This document shows, piece after piece, positions 51,093-59,904 of a stretch of 64,000 nucleotides of DNA. Under the pieces are notes generated by a model. It was not told the DNA's origin. It did not search any database and saw only the letters and a program-made list of their open reading frames with translations. Source of the DNA: Streptomyces sp. HmicA12. Its GTDB lineage: Bacteria > Actinomycetota > Actinomycetes > Streptomycetales > Streptomycetaceae. The translations under genes were made by a program, and so were the position numbers. Position 1 is the first letter of the stretch. Each line of letters begins with the position of its first letter. The stretch spans positions 532,372 through 596,371 of the forward strand of contig NZ_KB891809.1 of NCBI RefSeq assembly GCF_000373565.1, in the 5' to 3' direction.

Positions 51093-53417
51093 CTAGACCG
51101 CGACCTCGCCCGGCACCGGCTCCGTGACCACCGCGGCCTGGGGGCGGATGGGGAGGCGGTTGACGGGACGGCCGGTGGCCGCGCGGACCGCTGATGCCAC
51201 CGCCGCGGGGGCCGCGACGACCGGGGCCGCGCTGGCCGCCTTCGCGCCGAAGGGGGCGACGACGTCGCGCTCCTCGACCAGCTTCACGATGCGGATGTCC
51301 GGGGCGTCCAGGGACGTGGGCAGCGCGTAACCGGTGAGGTCCGGGCGGCGCACGATGCCCTTCGGGGTGCGCAGGTTCTCGGTGAGGGCGGCGCCCACGC
51401 CCTGCGTGACGCCGGCCTCGATGCGGGCGGCCAGCTGTCCGGGGTTCAGGATGCGGCCGACGTCCTGCGCCACCGCCAGTTCGACGACCCGTACCGAGCC
51501 GATCTCGATGTCGACGTCCACGACCGCGCGGATCGCGCAGAACGCCATGCCGACGAAGGCGTCGCCCTGGCCCTCGGCGTCCAGCGGCTCCGTCGGGTGC
51601 GGGCGGCACTGGGCCGTGGCCCACAACTCCTTGCCGTCCATGGCCTCTTCGACGGTGGTGGAGAGCACCCCGTCGTACGAGGTGATCTTGCCGTCGGCGA
51701 TCTGGAGGAGCTCCGTGCTCATGCCGAACTTGTGGGCCAGGGGCTGGAGGAGCTGGGTGCGGACCATCTTCGCCGCGCGCTCCACCGCGCCGCCGGACAC
51801 CCACGTGTGGCGGCCGCGGCAGCCGGGCCCGGCCGGGGGCTGGTCCGTGTCGACCGGGGCCACGTGGACCTCGTCGACGCCCAGCGTCTCCTGGACGATC
51901 TGGCGGGCCAGCGTCGCGAAGCCCTGGCCGGTCTCGACGGCCGCGCAGATCACCGTGGCGACGCCGTCCTGGACCTTGACCGTGGCCGTGGAGACCTCGT
52001 CCGCGCCCTCGGCGCCGAGCATGTGCACCATGCCGATGCCGTAGCCGACACCGCGCCGGACCGCTCCCGGTTCACCCGCGCCCTCGGGGCCGCCGGGCAG
52101 CAGCCAGTCCTCCTCCGGGGTGTCCTTGGGGAGGGGCGGGAGGGGGAACTCCCGTACCGCGTCGAGGAGTTCGGCCACCGGCGCCGGGCACGTCACGGTC
52201 TGGCCGGTGGGCAGTACGTCGCCGGTCGCGAGGACGTTGCGCAGGCGCAGTTCCGCCGGGTCCACGCCCAGCTTCTTGGCCAGCTTGTCCATCTGGGCCT
52301 CGTAGGCCGCGCAGACCTGGAGCGCGCCCTCTCCCCGTACGTGGCCGGAGGGCGGGTTGTTCGTGCGCACCGCCCAGCCCTCGATCGAGGCGTGCGGGAC
52401 GACGTAGGGGCCGCAGGCGAAGGCGACGGCAGCCGCGAGGGCGTCCGACGACGTGTCCGCGTACGCGCCCGCGTCGAGCAGGATCTGGGCCTCCACCTTC
52501 ACCAACTTGCCGTCTGCGTCCGCGTGGTGGCGGTAGCGCAGCAGCGTCGGGTGGCGGTGCGGGTGGCCGAGGAAGGACTCCTCGCGGGTCGCCGCCAGCT
52601 TGACCGGGCAGCCCGTGCGCAGGGCCAGCAGGCCGAGCGGGAGGTGGAAGCTCGGGTCCTCGCGGTCGCCCGTCGCACCGGGCACGCCGGTGACGACGAC
52701 CTTCACGCGCTCCGGCTCCAGGCCGTAGCGGGAGGCCGCCACGTCGCGGTCGCCGTGCGGGTCGGTGGAGGCGATGTACAGCTCGACGCCGCCGTCGGGG
52801 CGGGGCACGGCCAGACCGGCCTCGGCGCCGATGGGCGCCGGGTCCTGGCGGCCGATGCGGTACAGGCCCTCGACGACGATCTCGCCGGTGGCCTCCGGGT
52901 CGCCGTGGCGCAGCGGGATGTGCCGGACCAGGTTGCCGTCGGGGTGCAGGGGCTCGGCCGCGAAGGACTGCTCCGGGTCGGTGACCGGGTCGAGGATCTC
53001 GTACTCGACGATGATCGCCGCGGCCGCCATGCGCGCCGTGTCCGGGTGGTCGGCGGCCACCGCCGCGAGGGCCTCGCCGTGGTGGCGTACGACGTCGGAG
53101 GCGAACACCGGGCGGTCCGCGGTGCGGTGCCCCGACAGCGGGCCGCCGGGGACATCCTCGTGCGTGACGACCGCGCGCACGCCGGGCATCTCGCGCGCGT
53201 GGGTGGTGTCGATGGAGAGCACGCGTGCGTGCGCGTGCGGGGAGCGCAGGACCGCGGCCCAGAGCAGCCCCTCGGCCCACAGGTCGGCGGCGTACGGGAA
53301 GGTGCCCTCCGCCTTGGCGCGCGCCTCGGCCGAGGGCAGCGTCGTGCCGAGGCCGTGCGGGATCCCCTCCGCCTCGGAGGTCATGCCCAAAGGGGCCTCG
53401 GTGGTCTCGTTCGTCAC
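51093..53417 (-). CDS. molybdopterin-binding subunit, xanthine dehydrogenase/CO dehydrogenase family
   Basis: A 774-residue large subunit. Recognisable family features: GTFPYAADLWAEGLLWAAVLRSPHAHARVLSIDT, HHGEALAAVAADHPDTAR, HVRGEGALQV, AAVETGQGFATLARQIVQETLGV and the C-terminal PFGAK. Two expected features are absent: the cofactor loop GGFGG(K) reads GVPGATGDRE (about 244-253), and the catalytic Glu of GVGE reads Ala (GAKAASAAP, Ala730). So the substrate or activity may differ from classical xanthine oxidation. The GTG overlaps the Fe-S gene stop (GTGA). Confidence 0.88.
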   Translation of the reverse strand: MTNETTEAPLGMTSEAEGIPHGLGTTLPSAEARAKAEGTFPYAADLWAEGLLWAAVLRSPHAHARVLSIDTTHAREMPGVRAVVTHEDVPGGPLSGHRTADRPVFASDVVRHHGEALAAVAADHPDTARMAAAAIIVEYEILDPVTDPEQSFAAEPLHPDGNLVRHIPLRHGDPEATGEIVVEGLYRIGRQDPAPIGAEAGLAVPRPDGGVELYIASTDPHGDRDVAASRYGLEPERVKVVVTGVPGATGDREDPSFHLPLGLLALRTGCPVKLAATREESFLGHPHRHPTLLRYRHHADADGKLVKVEAQILLDAGAYADTSSDALAAAVAFACGPYVVPHASIEGWAVRTNNPPSGHVRGEGALQVCAAYEAQMDKLAKKLGVDPAELRLRNVLATGDVLPTGQTVTCPAPVAELLDAVREFPLPPLPKDTPEEDWLLPGGPEGAGEPGAVRRGVGYGIGMVHMLGAEGADEVSTATVKVQDGVATVICAAVETGQGFATLARQIVQETLGVDEVHVAPVDTDQPPAGPGCRGRHTWVSGGAVERAAKMVRTQLLQPLAHKFGMSTELLQIADGKITSYDGVLSTTVEEAMDGKELWATAQCRPHPTEPLDAEGQGDAFVGMAFCAIRAVVDVDIEIGSVRVVELAVAQDVGRILNPGQLAARIEAGVTQGVGAALTENLRTPKGIVRRPDLTGYALPTSLDAPDIRIVKLVEERDVVAPFGAKAASAAPVVAAPAAVASAVRAATGRPVNRLPIRPQAAVVTEPVPGEVAV

Positions 53418-55207
53418 GCCTGGCCTCCGTCCGGGAAGTCCTGAAGGTGCTCACCCTGGGCCGGTCCCGCCTGGTGCGGGATGCGCGGCTCGTCCTCGGC
53501 CTGCTCGGCGGCGGCCGACTTGGCGGACGCCTTGCGCTCGGCGGCCACCTCGCGCACCGCGTCCAGTACACCGCGGTAGCCGGAACAGCGGCACAGGTTG
53601 CCGCACAGCGCCTGGCGGGTCTCCAGCTCGGTCGGGTCCGGGTTGCCCTCCAGGAGGTCGTGGACCGTCATCGCCATGCCGGGGATGCAGAAGCCGCACT
53701 GGACGGCGCCGCACGCGCCGAGCGCGCGCTGCACGTCGGAGGGCTGTCCGTCCTCCGCGAGGCCCTCGACCGTACGGACGTCGCTGCCCGCCGCGGTCGC
53801 CGCCGGGACCAGGCAGGAGGCGACGAGGCGGCCGTCCACCTGGACGTTGCACGCGCCGCACTCGCCCTGCGAGCAGCCGTCCTTGGCGCCCGCGAGACCG
53901 AGGCGCTCGCGCAGCACGTACAGGAGCGACTCACCGATCCAGGCGCCCGTGACGGGGCGGTCGGTGCCGTTGACCCGCAGGACGTAGCTGGCCAGGGGGT
54001 GGTCGTCGTGGAGAGGGGCGGAGACCTCGGCGAGGACCGTCTGGTCTGTCTGGTCTGTCTGGTCCTGCTGGTCCTGCTGGTCCGGCTGGTCCGGCTCGTG
54101 CTGCTGGCCCTGCTGGTCCTGCCGGTCCTGCCGGTCCGACTCGTTCTGCTGGTCCGTCTGGTCCTGCTGGCCGGTCGAGTAGGCCGGGCCGGGCCGGTCG
54201 GTCCGGTCCGCCTGGTCGGGTTCGTCCGACGGCTCGGGCAGGACGACCTGGCCGGTCTGCCCGGTCTGCCCGATCTGCCCGGGCTGGTCGAACCGGCCGG
54301 CCTCCTCGGGCTGGTCGGTCTGCGCGAGCCGCTCGATCTGGTCGCTCTGCTCGCTCCGGTCGTCGCCCTCGGTCGTCGCGGGCTCCGGCGCCGATTCCTG
54401 CTCAAGGCCCTGGAGCGAGTCGTGGACCGAGTCCTGGCCCGAGTCCCGGCCCGGCTCGGTGGGTTCCTCCGGCGCGACGGCCACCGGCTCCCCGGCGGCG
54501 GGGTCGGCCTGCGGGTCCTGGGTCCAGGCCCGCGCGGACACCGCCTGCGGCGCGACGGGCTCGGGCGCCTCCTCCGGAGCGGGCTCCGCGTCGGCGGGCT
54601 GCCGTGCCCAGTCGTACGACGCCCAGGGCGCGGGCGCGCCGCCGGGCAGGGTCGCGGGCGGCGTCCGGTCGCCCCACTGGGACGCCAGCGCGGACGCCGT
54701 GAACTCGCCCGACTCGTCCGGGAGTTCACCGTCCGCGACCGGGATGGACCACTGGCCGGTCTGACCCGACTGAGGAGGCTGGGCCGGCTGGTTGTGCGCG
54801 GTCTGCGGCACCCCGGCCCCGTACGGGTCCTGGTTCGCCTCGGGCCAGCGGACCTCCTGGCCCTGGCCCTGCCCGTGCCCCTCCGGGCCGTGGCCATGGC
54901 CGTGCCCGTGGTCCTGGACGTGGCTCTGCTCGTGCCCCTGCCCGCCGGGGCCCTGCGCCTGCGGAGCGATGCCCGTCAGCTCCGGCGGCAGCACCCACAC
55001 ACCGGTCGCCGCCGGGTCGGTCGCGGCGGCACCCGTGGCCGGGCTCACCGTTATCTGCGGCGGCACATAGCCGTGGCCCGGCGCGGCCAGCGGGGCCTCG
55101 TCCGGGAAGCCCTCGGGGGGCAGTTGCACGAAGGCCGTGGCGTCGGAGTCGTAGTCGCCCTGGGGCAGCGGCTGCCAGCCATCGGGTCCTGGGTACTCGT
55201 TCGTCAC
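53414..55207 (-). CDS. [2Fe-2S] subunit of molybdenum hydroxylase with long low-complexity N-terminus
   Basis: A 597-residue protein. The last 191 residues are a full iron-sulfur subunit: DGCSQGECGACNVQVDGRLVASC (plant-type cluster) and CGAVQCGFCIPGM with LCGNLCRCSGY (helical cluster). Usual subunits are about 150-200 residues. The first about 406 residues are low complexity, rich in Gln, Asp, Gly and Pro, with an HGHGHGHG stretch and DQTDQ/TGQTGQ repeats. Both ends show 4-bp GTGA overlaps with the neighbouring subunit genes, so the extension is in the operon reading frame. Confidence 0.87.
   Translation of the reverse strand: MTNEYPGPDGWQPLPQGDYDSDATAFVQLPPEGFPDEAPLAAPGHGYVPPQITVSPATGAAATDPAATGVWVLPPELTGIAPQAQGPGGQGHEQSHVQDHGHGHGHGPEGHGQGQGQEVRWPEANQDPYGAGVPQTAHNQPAQPPQSGQTGQWSIPVADGELPDESGEFTASALASQWGDRTPPATLPGGAPAPWASYDWARQPADAEPAPEEAPEPVAPQAVSARAWTQDPQADPAAGEPVAVAPEEPTEPGRDSGQDSVHDSLQGLEQESAPEPATTEGDDRSEQSDQIERLAQTDQPEEAGRFDQPGQIGQTGQTGQVVLPEPSDEPDQADRTDRPGPAYSTGQQDQTDQQNESDRQDRQDQQGQQHEPDQPDQQDQQDQTDQTDQTVLAEVSAPLHDDHPLASYVLRVNGTDRPVTGAWIGESLLYVLRERLGLAGAKDGCSQGECGACNVQVDGRLVASCLVPAATAAGSDVRTVEGLAEDGQPSDVQRALGACGAVQCGFCIPGMAMTVHDLLEGNPDPTELETRQALCGNLCRCSGYRGVLDAVREVAAERKASAKSAAAEQAEDEPRIPHQAGPAQGEHLQDFPDGGQA
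54030..54345. repeat. imperfect short tandem repeats inside the Fe-S subunit gene
   Basis: On the plus strand CTGGTCTGT, CTGGTCCTG, CCGGTCCTG and similar 9-mers follow each other with few interruptions for about 300 bp, encoding DQ- and TGQ-type repeats on the minus strand. Such arrays expand and contract by slippage. Confidence 0.75.
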
Positions 55208-56100
55208 GACAGCGCCCTCCCAAGTGCACGTCGGGCCAGCGCGGCGACGGTGCGCCGCAGATGCAGTACGGCGGGCGGCAGCGCCTCCCGCGTGCCGTCC
55301 GGGGCCGGGGCCGGGTCCGGGATGCAGGCCGCGGCGACGTACTCGCCGAACGCCTGGATCGCCTCCGGCACGAGCGCGCCGCGCTCGCCGTCCCAGTCGA
55401 TGAGCGAGGCCACCCACTGCTCGGCCTCCAGCGGGCGCAGCGGCATCGGCGCGATGGCGCCGACCGCGCAGCGCACCCCGCGCCTGGCCGGGTCGAGGAC
55501 GAGCGCGACGGACGCCGTGGCCCGCCCCGGTCCGGTGCGCCCCGTCGCCTTCAGGAAGACCTGCGGCGCGTGCAGCAGCGGGACCCGCACGAAGCCGATC
55601 AGCTCGCCGGGGCGCAGCATCTCCATGCCGGCCAGCAGATGCGAGACGGGGAGCTCGCGGCGCGCGCCACCGGGCCCCGCGATGATCAACGTGGCTTCGA
55701 GGGCGGCCAGTACGGGCAGCGTGTCGTTGGTCGGGGCGGCGGAGGCGATGTTGCCGCCGAGGGTGCCCGCGTTGCGGATCTGCGGGGGACCCGCGGCACG
55801 GGCGGACGCGGCGAGGGCCGGGATGAGCGCGGCGAAGTCGGGGCGGCCCATGCGGGCGTGGGTCAGGCCCGCGCCGAGGAGCGCGTGCCCGTCCTGGTAC
55901 TGCCAGCCGCGGATCTCGCTGATCCGGCCGAGGCCGACGAGCGCGGCCGGACGGAGTTGACCCGCGTTGACCTGGGCCATGAGGTCGGTGCCGCCGGCCA
56001 CGGGCACGGCGGCGGGCATGGCCGCGAGCGCCGCGACCGCCTCGTCCAGCGAACCCGGAAGTACCGCGGCCTGTGTCGCCTGCGGTGCGTGCGTGGTCAA
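55204..56100 (-). CDS. FAD-binding subunit of molybdenum hydroxylase (CoxM-like)
   Basis: A 298-residue flavin subunit: LPGSLDEAVAALAAMPAAVPVAGGTDLMAQVNAGQ (FAD loop 1), AGPPQIRNAGTLGGNIASAAPTNDTLPVLAAL (FAD loop 2), LRPGELIGFVRVP. The start is taken as TTG 56100 (TTHAPQATQ...) with GAAGGGG upstream, since the frame stays open further without family similarity. First gene of the FAD, Fe-S, Mo operon order. Confidence 0.87.
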   Translation of the reverse strand: MTTHAPQATQAAVLPGSLDEAVAALAAMPAAVPVAGGTDLMAQVNAGQLRPAALVGLGRISEIRGWQYQDGHALLGAGLTHARMGRPDFAALIPALAASARAAGPPQIRNAGTLGGNIASAAPTNDTLPVLAALEATLIIAGPGGARRELPVSHLLAGMEMLRPGELIGFVRVPLLHAPQVFLKATGRTGPGRATASVALVLDPARRGVRCAVGAIAPMPLRPLEAEQWVASLIDWDGERGALVPEAIQAFGEYVAAACIPDPAPAPDGTREALPPAVLHLRRTVAALARRALGRALS

Positions 56101-56485
56101 ACCGGCTGCCCCTTCCCGATGTCCGGCCGTGCGCCCGGTGGTGTCGGTGGTCTCCGCGTGAAGTACCGCGTGCCGCGTGGAGTGCCGCGTGACCGCCGTT
56201 CCCGCCGTTACGCCTGTTCCGCCGTACGGTACGTGCTGACAGACCGGACGTGGCAACTCTGGCACATCTTCGCCGACACCCGGAGAGGGGGTCCGGTAGG
56301 AGGCTTTCGCCCCTTCCACCTGGGAGATGACCGAAATCTCACCGCCTCGCCGGTGCGCACGAATTGGCACTCTTCGGTGACATATGAGGTGACGTAAAGG
56401 CCGGGCACCCGAAACGGCCCTCCTCACGGCCGTGCGGGGCGCGCACCCGGCGACGCACCCCGCGACACGCCGCACCGGGCCCGGC
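56101..56485. other. long leader / control region of the molybdenum hydroxylase operon
   Basis: This 385-bp interval has no supported gene, although the minus strand stays open in the frame of the FAD subunit. It contains a direct repeat GGTGAC-N6-GGTGAC (56376-56381 and 56388-56393), which may be an operator. I could not match it to a known riboswitch. Confidence 0.45.
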
Positions 56486-58096
56486 TCACACGTTCGGGGG
56501 CGCCCCTTCGATCGGGCGTCCGAGCACCCCCGGCCGCCGCTGCCACGGCAACGGGCCGCCCGGCGGCCGGTAGTCGACGCCGAGCGCGTCAAGTCGCCAG
56601 TAGTGGACCGTCATTCGGCGCTCGAAGTCCGCGTAGTCGCGCGCGGCGGGCTCGGGCAGCTCGCTCCAGGCCACCTCGCAGAAGGCGGACAGGCGCGGGA
56701 ATGCCTGGTAGTCGACGCGCTGCGCGTTCTCCATCACCTCGGTCCACAGGTTGGCCTGGGTGCCGAGCACGTGCCGGGCCTCGTCCTCGGTGAGCTGCGG
56801 CGGAACCGGCTCGAAGCGGTAGACGTCCTCCAGGGTGCGGACGTACGCGATGGGCACGGGTTCGTCGTCGCCGGGCGCCTGCCGGAAGTCGAGATACACC
56901 TGCTGCTGGGGGCACATGACGACGTCGTGTCCGGCCCGGGCGGCGGTGATCCCGCCCGCGTAGCCGCGCCAGGAGGAGACCGTCGCCCCCGGCGCGAGGC
57001 CGCCCTCGAGGATCTCGTCCCAGCCGACGAGCCGGCGCCCGCGCTCACTGAGCCAGGTGTCGAAATGCCGGATGAACCAGGACTGCAACTCGTCCTCGTC
57101 CTTCAGCCCGAGTTCCTTGATGCGGGCCTGCGCGGTGGGCGACTGCTTCCACTGGTCCTTCGGGCATTCGTCCCCTCCTACGTGGATGAAGGTGGAGGGG
57201 AACAGGTCGAGGAGTTCCTCGAAGACGCCCTCGTAGAAGCGGAGGGTGTTGTCAGTGGGGGCGAGTACGTTCGGATTGACGCCCCAGGTGTCCCAGACGG
57301 GGAGGGAAGACGTGTCGATCACATCGGAGTTGCCGAGTTCCGGATACGCGTGGATGGCCGCCTGCGAGTGGCCGGGGATGTCGATCTCCGGGACGACCGC
57401 GATATGCCTGGCGTGGGCGTAGGCGACGATCTCGCGGATGTCGTCCTGCGTGTAGAAGCCGCCGTGCGGCTTGTCGTCCCACAACTCCGAGGCCCGGTGG
57501 CCCCATTTCGTGCGCGTGCGCCAGGAGGCGTCCCGCGTCAGCTTGGGATGGCGCTTGATCTCCACGCGCCAGCCCTGGTCGTCGGAGAGATGGAAGTGGA
57601 GGACGTTGAGCTTGTGGGCGGCGAGCAGGTCGAGATAGCGGAGCACGCCCTCCTTCGGCATGAAGTGGCGTGCGACGTCGAGCATCGTGCCGCGCCAGCC
57701 GAAGCGCGGCGCGTCCTCGATCGTGACGTGCGGGACGCTCCACGTACGCCCGGGAAGCGGCGCCCTGCGGTACGCGTCGGGGCCGAGGAGCTGACGCAGC
57801 GTCTGCGCGCCCCAGAAGACGCCGGCCGGGGCGCCGCCCGCGATCGTGACGCCCTCGGCCGTGGCGGTCAGCCGGTACTCCTCGGCGGCCAGCGCCGGGT
57901 CGACCAGGAGCCGCAGGACATCGGTGTCGCCCGCGCCTTTGGGCGGCAGGGCGAGACCGGTCACGGCGCCGAGCACCGCGCGCAGCCAGCGGGCGGTGTC
58001 CTCGGTGCCCTCGCCGGCCGCGATGCCGGTGGCGTCGCCGAGTGCGTACGAGCCGTCGCCCCAGGCCGCGTGGCGGGGTGCCGGAATCAGATCCAT
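56486..58096 (-). CDS. beta-N-acetylhexosaminidase (GH20)
   Basis: A 536-residue glycosidase removing terminal GlcNAc or GalNAc. A small N-terminal alpha/beta domain leads to the GH20 barrel with HVGGDE (Asp309-Glu310, the acid/base pair) preceded by FHLSDDQGW and HSQAAIHAYPEL. There is no signal peptide, so it probably works in the cytoplasm on chito-oligomers brought in by the ABC importer whose genes are just upstream in the same operon. Confidence 0.95.
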   Translation of the reverse strand: MDLIPAPRHAAWGDGSYALGDATGIAAGEGTEDTARWLRAVLGAVTGLALPPKGAGDTDVLRLLVDPALAAEEYRLTATAEGVTIAGGAPAGVFWGAQTLRQLLGPDAYRRAPLPGRTWSVPHVTIEDAPRFGWRGTMLDVARHFMPKEGVLRYLDLLAAHKLNVLHFHLSDDQGWRVEIKRHPKLTRDASWRTRTKWGHRASELWDDKPHGGFYTQDDIREIVAYAHARHIAVVPEIDIPGHSQAAIHAYPELGNSDVIDTSSLPVWDTWGVNPNVLAPTDNTLRFYEGVFEELLDLFPSTFIHVGGDECPKDQWKQSPTAQARIKELGLKDEDELQSWFIRHFDTWLSERGRRLVGWDEILEGGLAPGATVSSWRGYAGGITAARAGHDVVMCPQQQVYLDFRQAPGDDEPVPIAYVRTLEDVYRFEPVPPQLTEDEARHVLGTQANLWTEVMENAQRVDYQAFPRLSAFCEVAWSELPEPAARDYADFERRMTVHYWRLDALGVDYRPPGGPLPWQRRPGVLGRPIEGAPPNV

Positions 58097-58123
58097 GGAG
58101 TGCGGGCCTTTCTTGATGTGAGG

Positions 58124-59017
58124 TCAGTCCTTGACCGCGCCGCCGAGCCCGGACACCAGGCGCCGCTGCACGAGTACGAAGAAGACCAGGACCGGAATGG
58201 TCATCACGGTCGAGGCCGCCATGATTCCGCCCCAGTCGTTCTCGTCCGGTTTGAAGAAGACGAGCAGGGCCATCGGCAGCGTCGACCGGGACGTGTCGCT
58301 GATGATGAAGGACTTCGCGAACAGGAAGTCGTTCCAGGTGGAGATGAAGGAGAAGACGCTCGTCGCCACGAGTCCCGGGAGGACGAGCGGAAAGAGGATC
58401 TGCCACAGAAAGCGGGAGCGGCTCGCGCCGTCGAGGTACGCGGCCTCCTCCAGCGCTTCCGGAACGGCTTTCACGAACCCCCGCAGCATCCAGACCGCGA
58501 ACGGCAGCGAGAAGGCGAGATGCGGCAGGATCAGCGAGCCGAGCGTATTGAGCTGACCGAAGTCCCGCATGAGGAAGAACAGCGGGATGGTGAGGGCTTC
58601 GACGGGCACCATCTGGGCGACGAGAAACATGATCAGCAGCGTCGTGCGGAACTTGAAGCGAAAGCGCGTCACGGCCGTCGCCGCGAGAAACGCGACGAGT
58701 GCCGAGACCACCACGACCGTTCCCGCGACGAGCAGGCTGTTGAGGAAGTAGCGGCCGAATTCCTGCTGTTGGAACACGCGCCGGAACGCGTCGAGCGACG
58801 GGGAGAGCGTCCACGGCCGGGGCTCGGTCGACTCGATCTCACCGGCCGGTTTGAACGCGCTGAGCACCATCCAGTACAGCGGGAAGGCGACGACGACCGC
58901 CACGACCAGGGCGGTGGCCTCGGCGGCGAGCCGCCAGGGCCGGCGCACGCGCAGACCGCGCAGACCACGCAGAGCACGGACACCGGAAAGCACGCCGGAA
59001 AGTCCGGGGGAACTCAC
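58124..59017 (-). CDS. carbohydrate ABC permease, MalG type
   Basis: A 297-residue permease with six transmembrane segments. The EAA loop is EALEEAAYLDGASRSRFLWQILFPLVLPGL. The GTG start overlaps the preceding permease stop by 4 bp. It lies 27 bp from GH20. No ATPase gene is present in the operon. Confidence 0.93.
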   Translation of the reverse strand: MSSPGLSGVLSGVRALRGLRGLRVRRPWRLAAEATALVVAVVVAFPLYWMVLSAFKPAGEIESTEPRPWTLSPSLDAFRRVFQQQEFGRYFLNSLLVAGTVVVVSALVAFLAATAVTRFRFKFRTTLLIMFLVAQMVPVEALTIPLFFLMRDFGQLNTLGSLILPHLAFSLPFAVWMLRGFVKAVPEALEEAAYLDGASRSRFLWQILFPLVLPGLVATSVFSFISTWNDFLFAKSFIISDTSRSTLPMALLVFFKPDENDWGGIMAASTVMTIPVLVFFVLVQRRLVSGLGGAVKD

Positions 59018-59904
59018 AGCTCCCTCCCCTCTCTCCTCATCAGCCGCAGATAGACGAGCGTCACGCCGAGCAGGATCACCAGCATCACGACGCCGATCGC
59101 CGAGCCGAGGCTGTATTCGCTGCTCGCGAAGGCCTTCTGGTACGCGTACACGTTGAGCACGAGGTTCTGTCCCGCGATGCCGCCGCCGCCCGTCATCACG
59201 TAGATCTGCGTGAAGACCTTGAAGTCCCAGATGACCGACTGGATGGTGACGACGACGAGGATCGGCCGCAGCATCGGCGCCATGACCGAGCGCCAGGTCT
59301 TCCACTGCGAGGCCCCGTCGAGCGCGGCGGCCTCCAGGACCTCGCCCGGGATCGCCCGGATCCCCGCGTACACGGTGACCATCACGAACGGGAAGGAACA
59401 CCAGACCACTTCGAGCAGGACGAGCGTGAAGGCGCTGTACCTGCCGTACGTCCATGAGTGGTCGCCGAGTCCGAGGACCTTGTTCACCGGGCCGAAGTCG
59501 GGGTCGAAGAGGAACACCCAGACCGTGGAGCCGGTGATCGCCGGGGTCGCCCAGGCGCCGAGCGCGGCCAGCATCAGGGCGAGCCGGGGCACCGCCCGCA
59601 CCCGCGTGAGCAGCACGGCGAGCGCGCAGCCCACGAGGAGGGTCGCCACGACGCAGGCCGCCGCGAACAGCACGGTGGCGAGCAGCACCTGCCAGAACTG
59701 GGGGTCCGAGAAGAGGCGCCGGTAGTTGGCGAGGCCCTGGAAGGTGGTCGGTTCGCCGCCGCTGACCTGGGCCTGGGTGTACTCCAGGAAGGAGATCAGG
59801 CCGAGCTGGTAGATCGGGTAGACGAGCAGCCCGCCGAGCAGGACCAGGGCGGGGGCGAGATAGAGCCACGGGGTCCAGCGGGCCCCGCGCGCAGGCGAGC
59901 TCAC
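59014..59904 (-). CDS. carbohydrate ABC permease, MalF type
   Basis: A 296-residue permease with six transmembrane segments and the EAA loop EVLEAAALDGASQWKTWRSVMAPMLRPI. The GTG start overlaps the binding-protein stop (GTGA). It forms a channel with the MalG-type partner. Confidence 0.93.
   Translation of the reverse strand: MSSPARGARWTPWLYLAPALVLLGGLLVYPIYQLGLISFLEYTQAQVSGGEPTTFQGLANYRRLFSDPQFWQVLLATVLFAAACVVATLLVGCALAVLLTRVRAVPRLALMLAALGAWATPAITGSTVWVFLFDPDFGPVNKVLGLGDHSWTYGRYSAFTLVLLEVVWCSFPFVMVTVYAGIRAIPGEVLEAAALDGASQWKTWRSVMAPMLRPILVVVTIQSVIWDFKVFTQIYVMTGGGGIAGQNLVLNVYAYQKAFASSEYSLGSAIGVVMLVILLGVTLVYLRLMRREGREL

Noticed and set aside
50468..51194. Plus-strand ORFs covering both tRNA-Cys copies.
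   Set aside because: They simply translate the tRNA (the GLGIRLQSEAHRFDSGYGL pattern is a translated tRNA) and show no family similarity.
56208..56408. A 66-codon minus-strand ORF in the leader of the molybdenum hydroxylase operon.
   Set aside because: No ribosome site, no recognisable motif, and it overlaps another open frame; kept as leader sequence.
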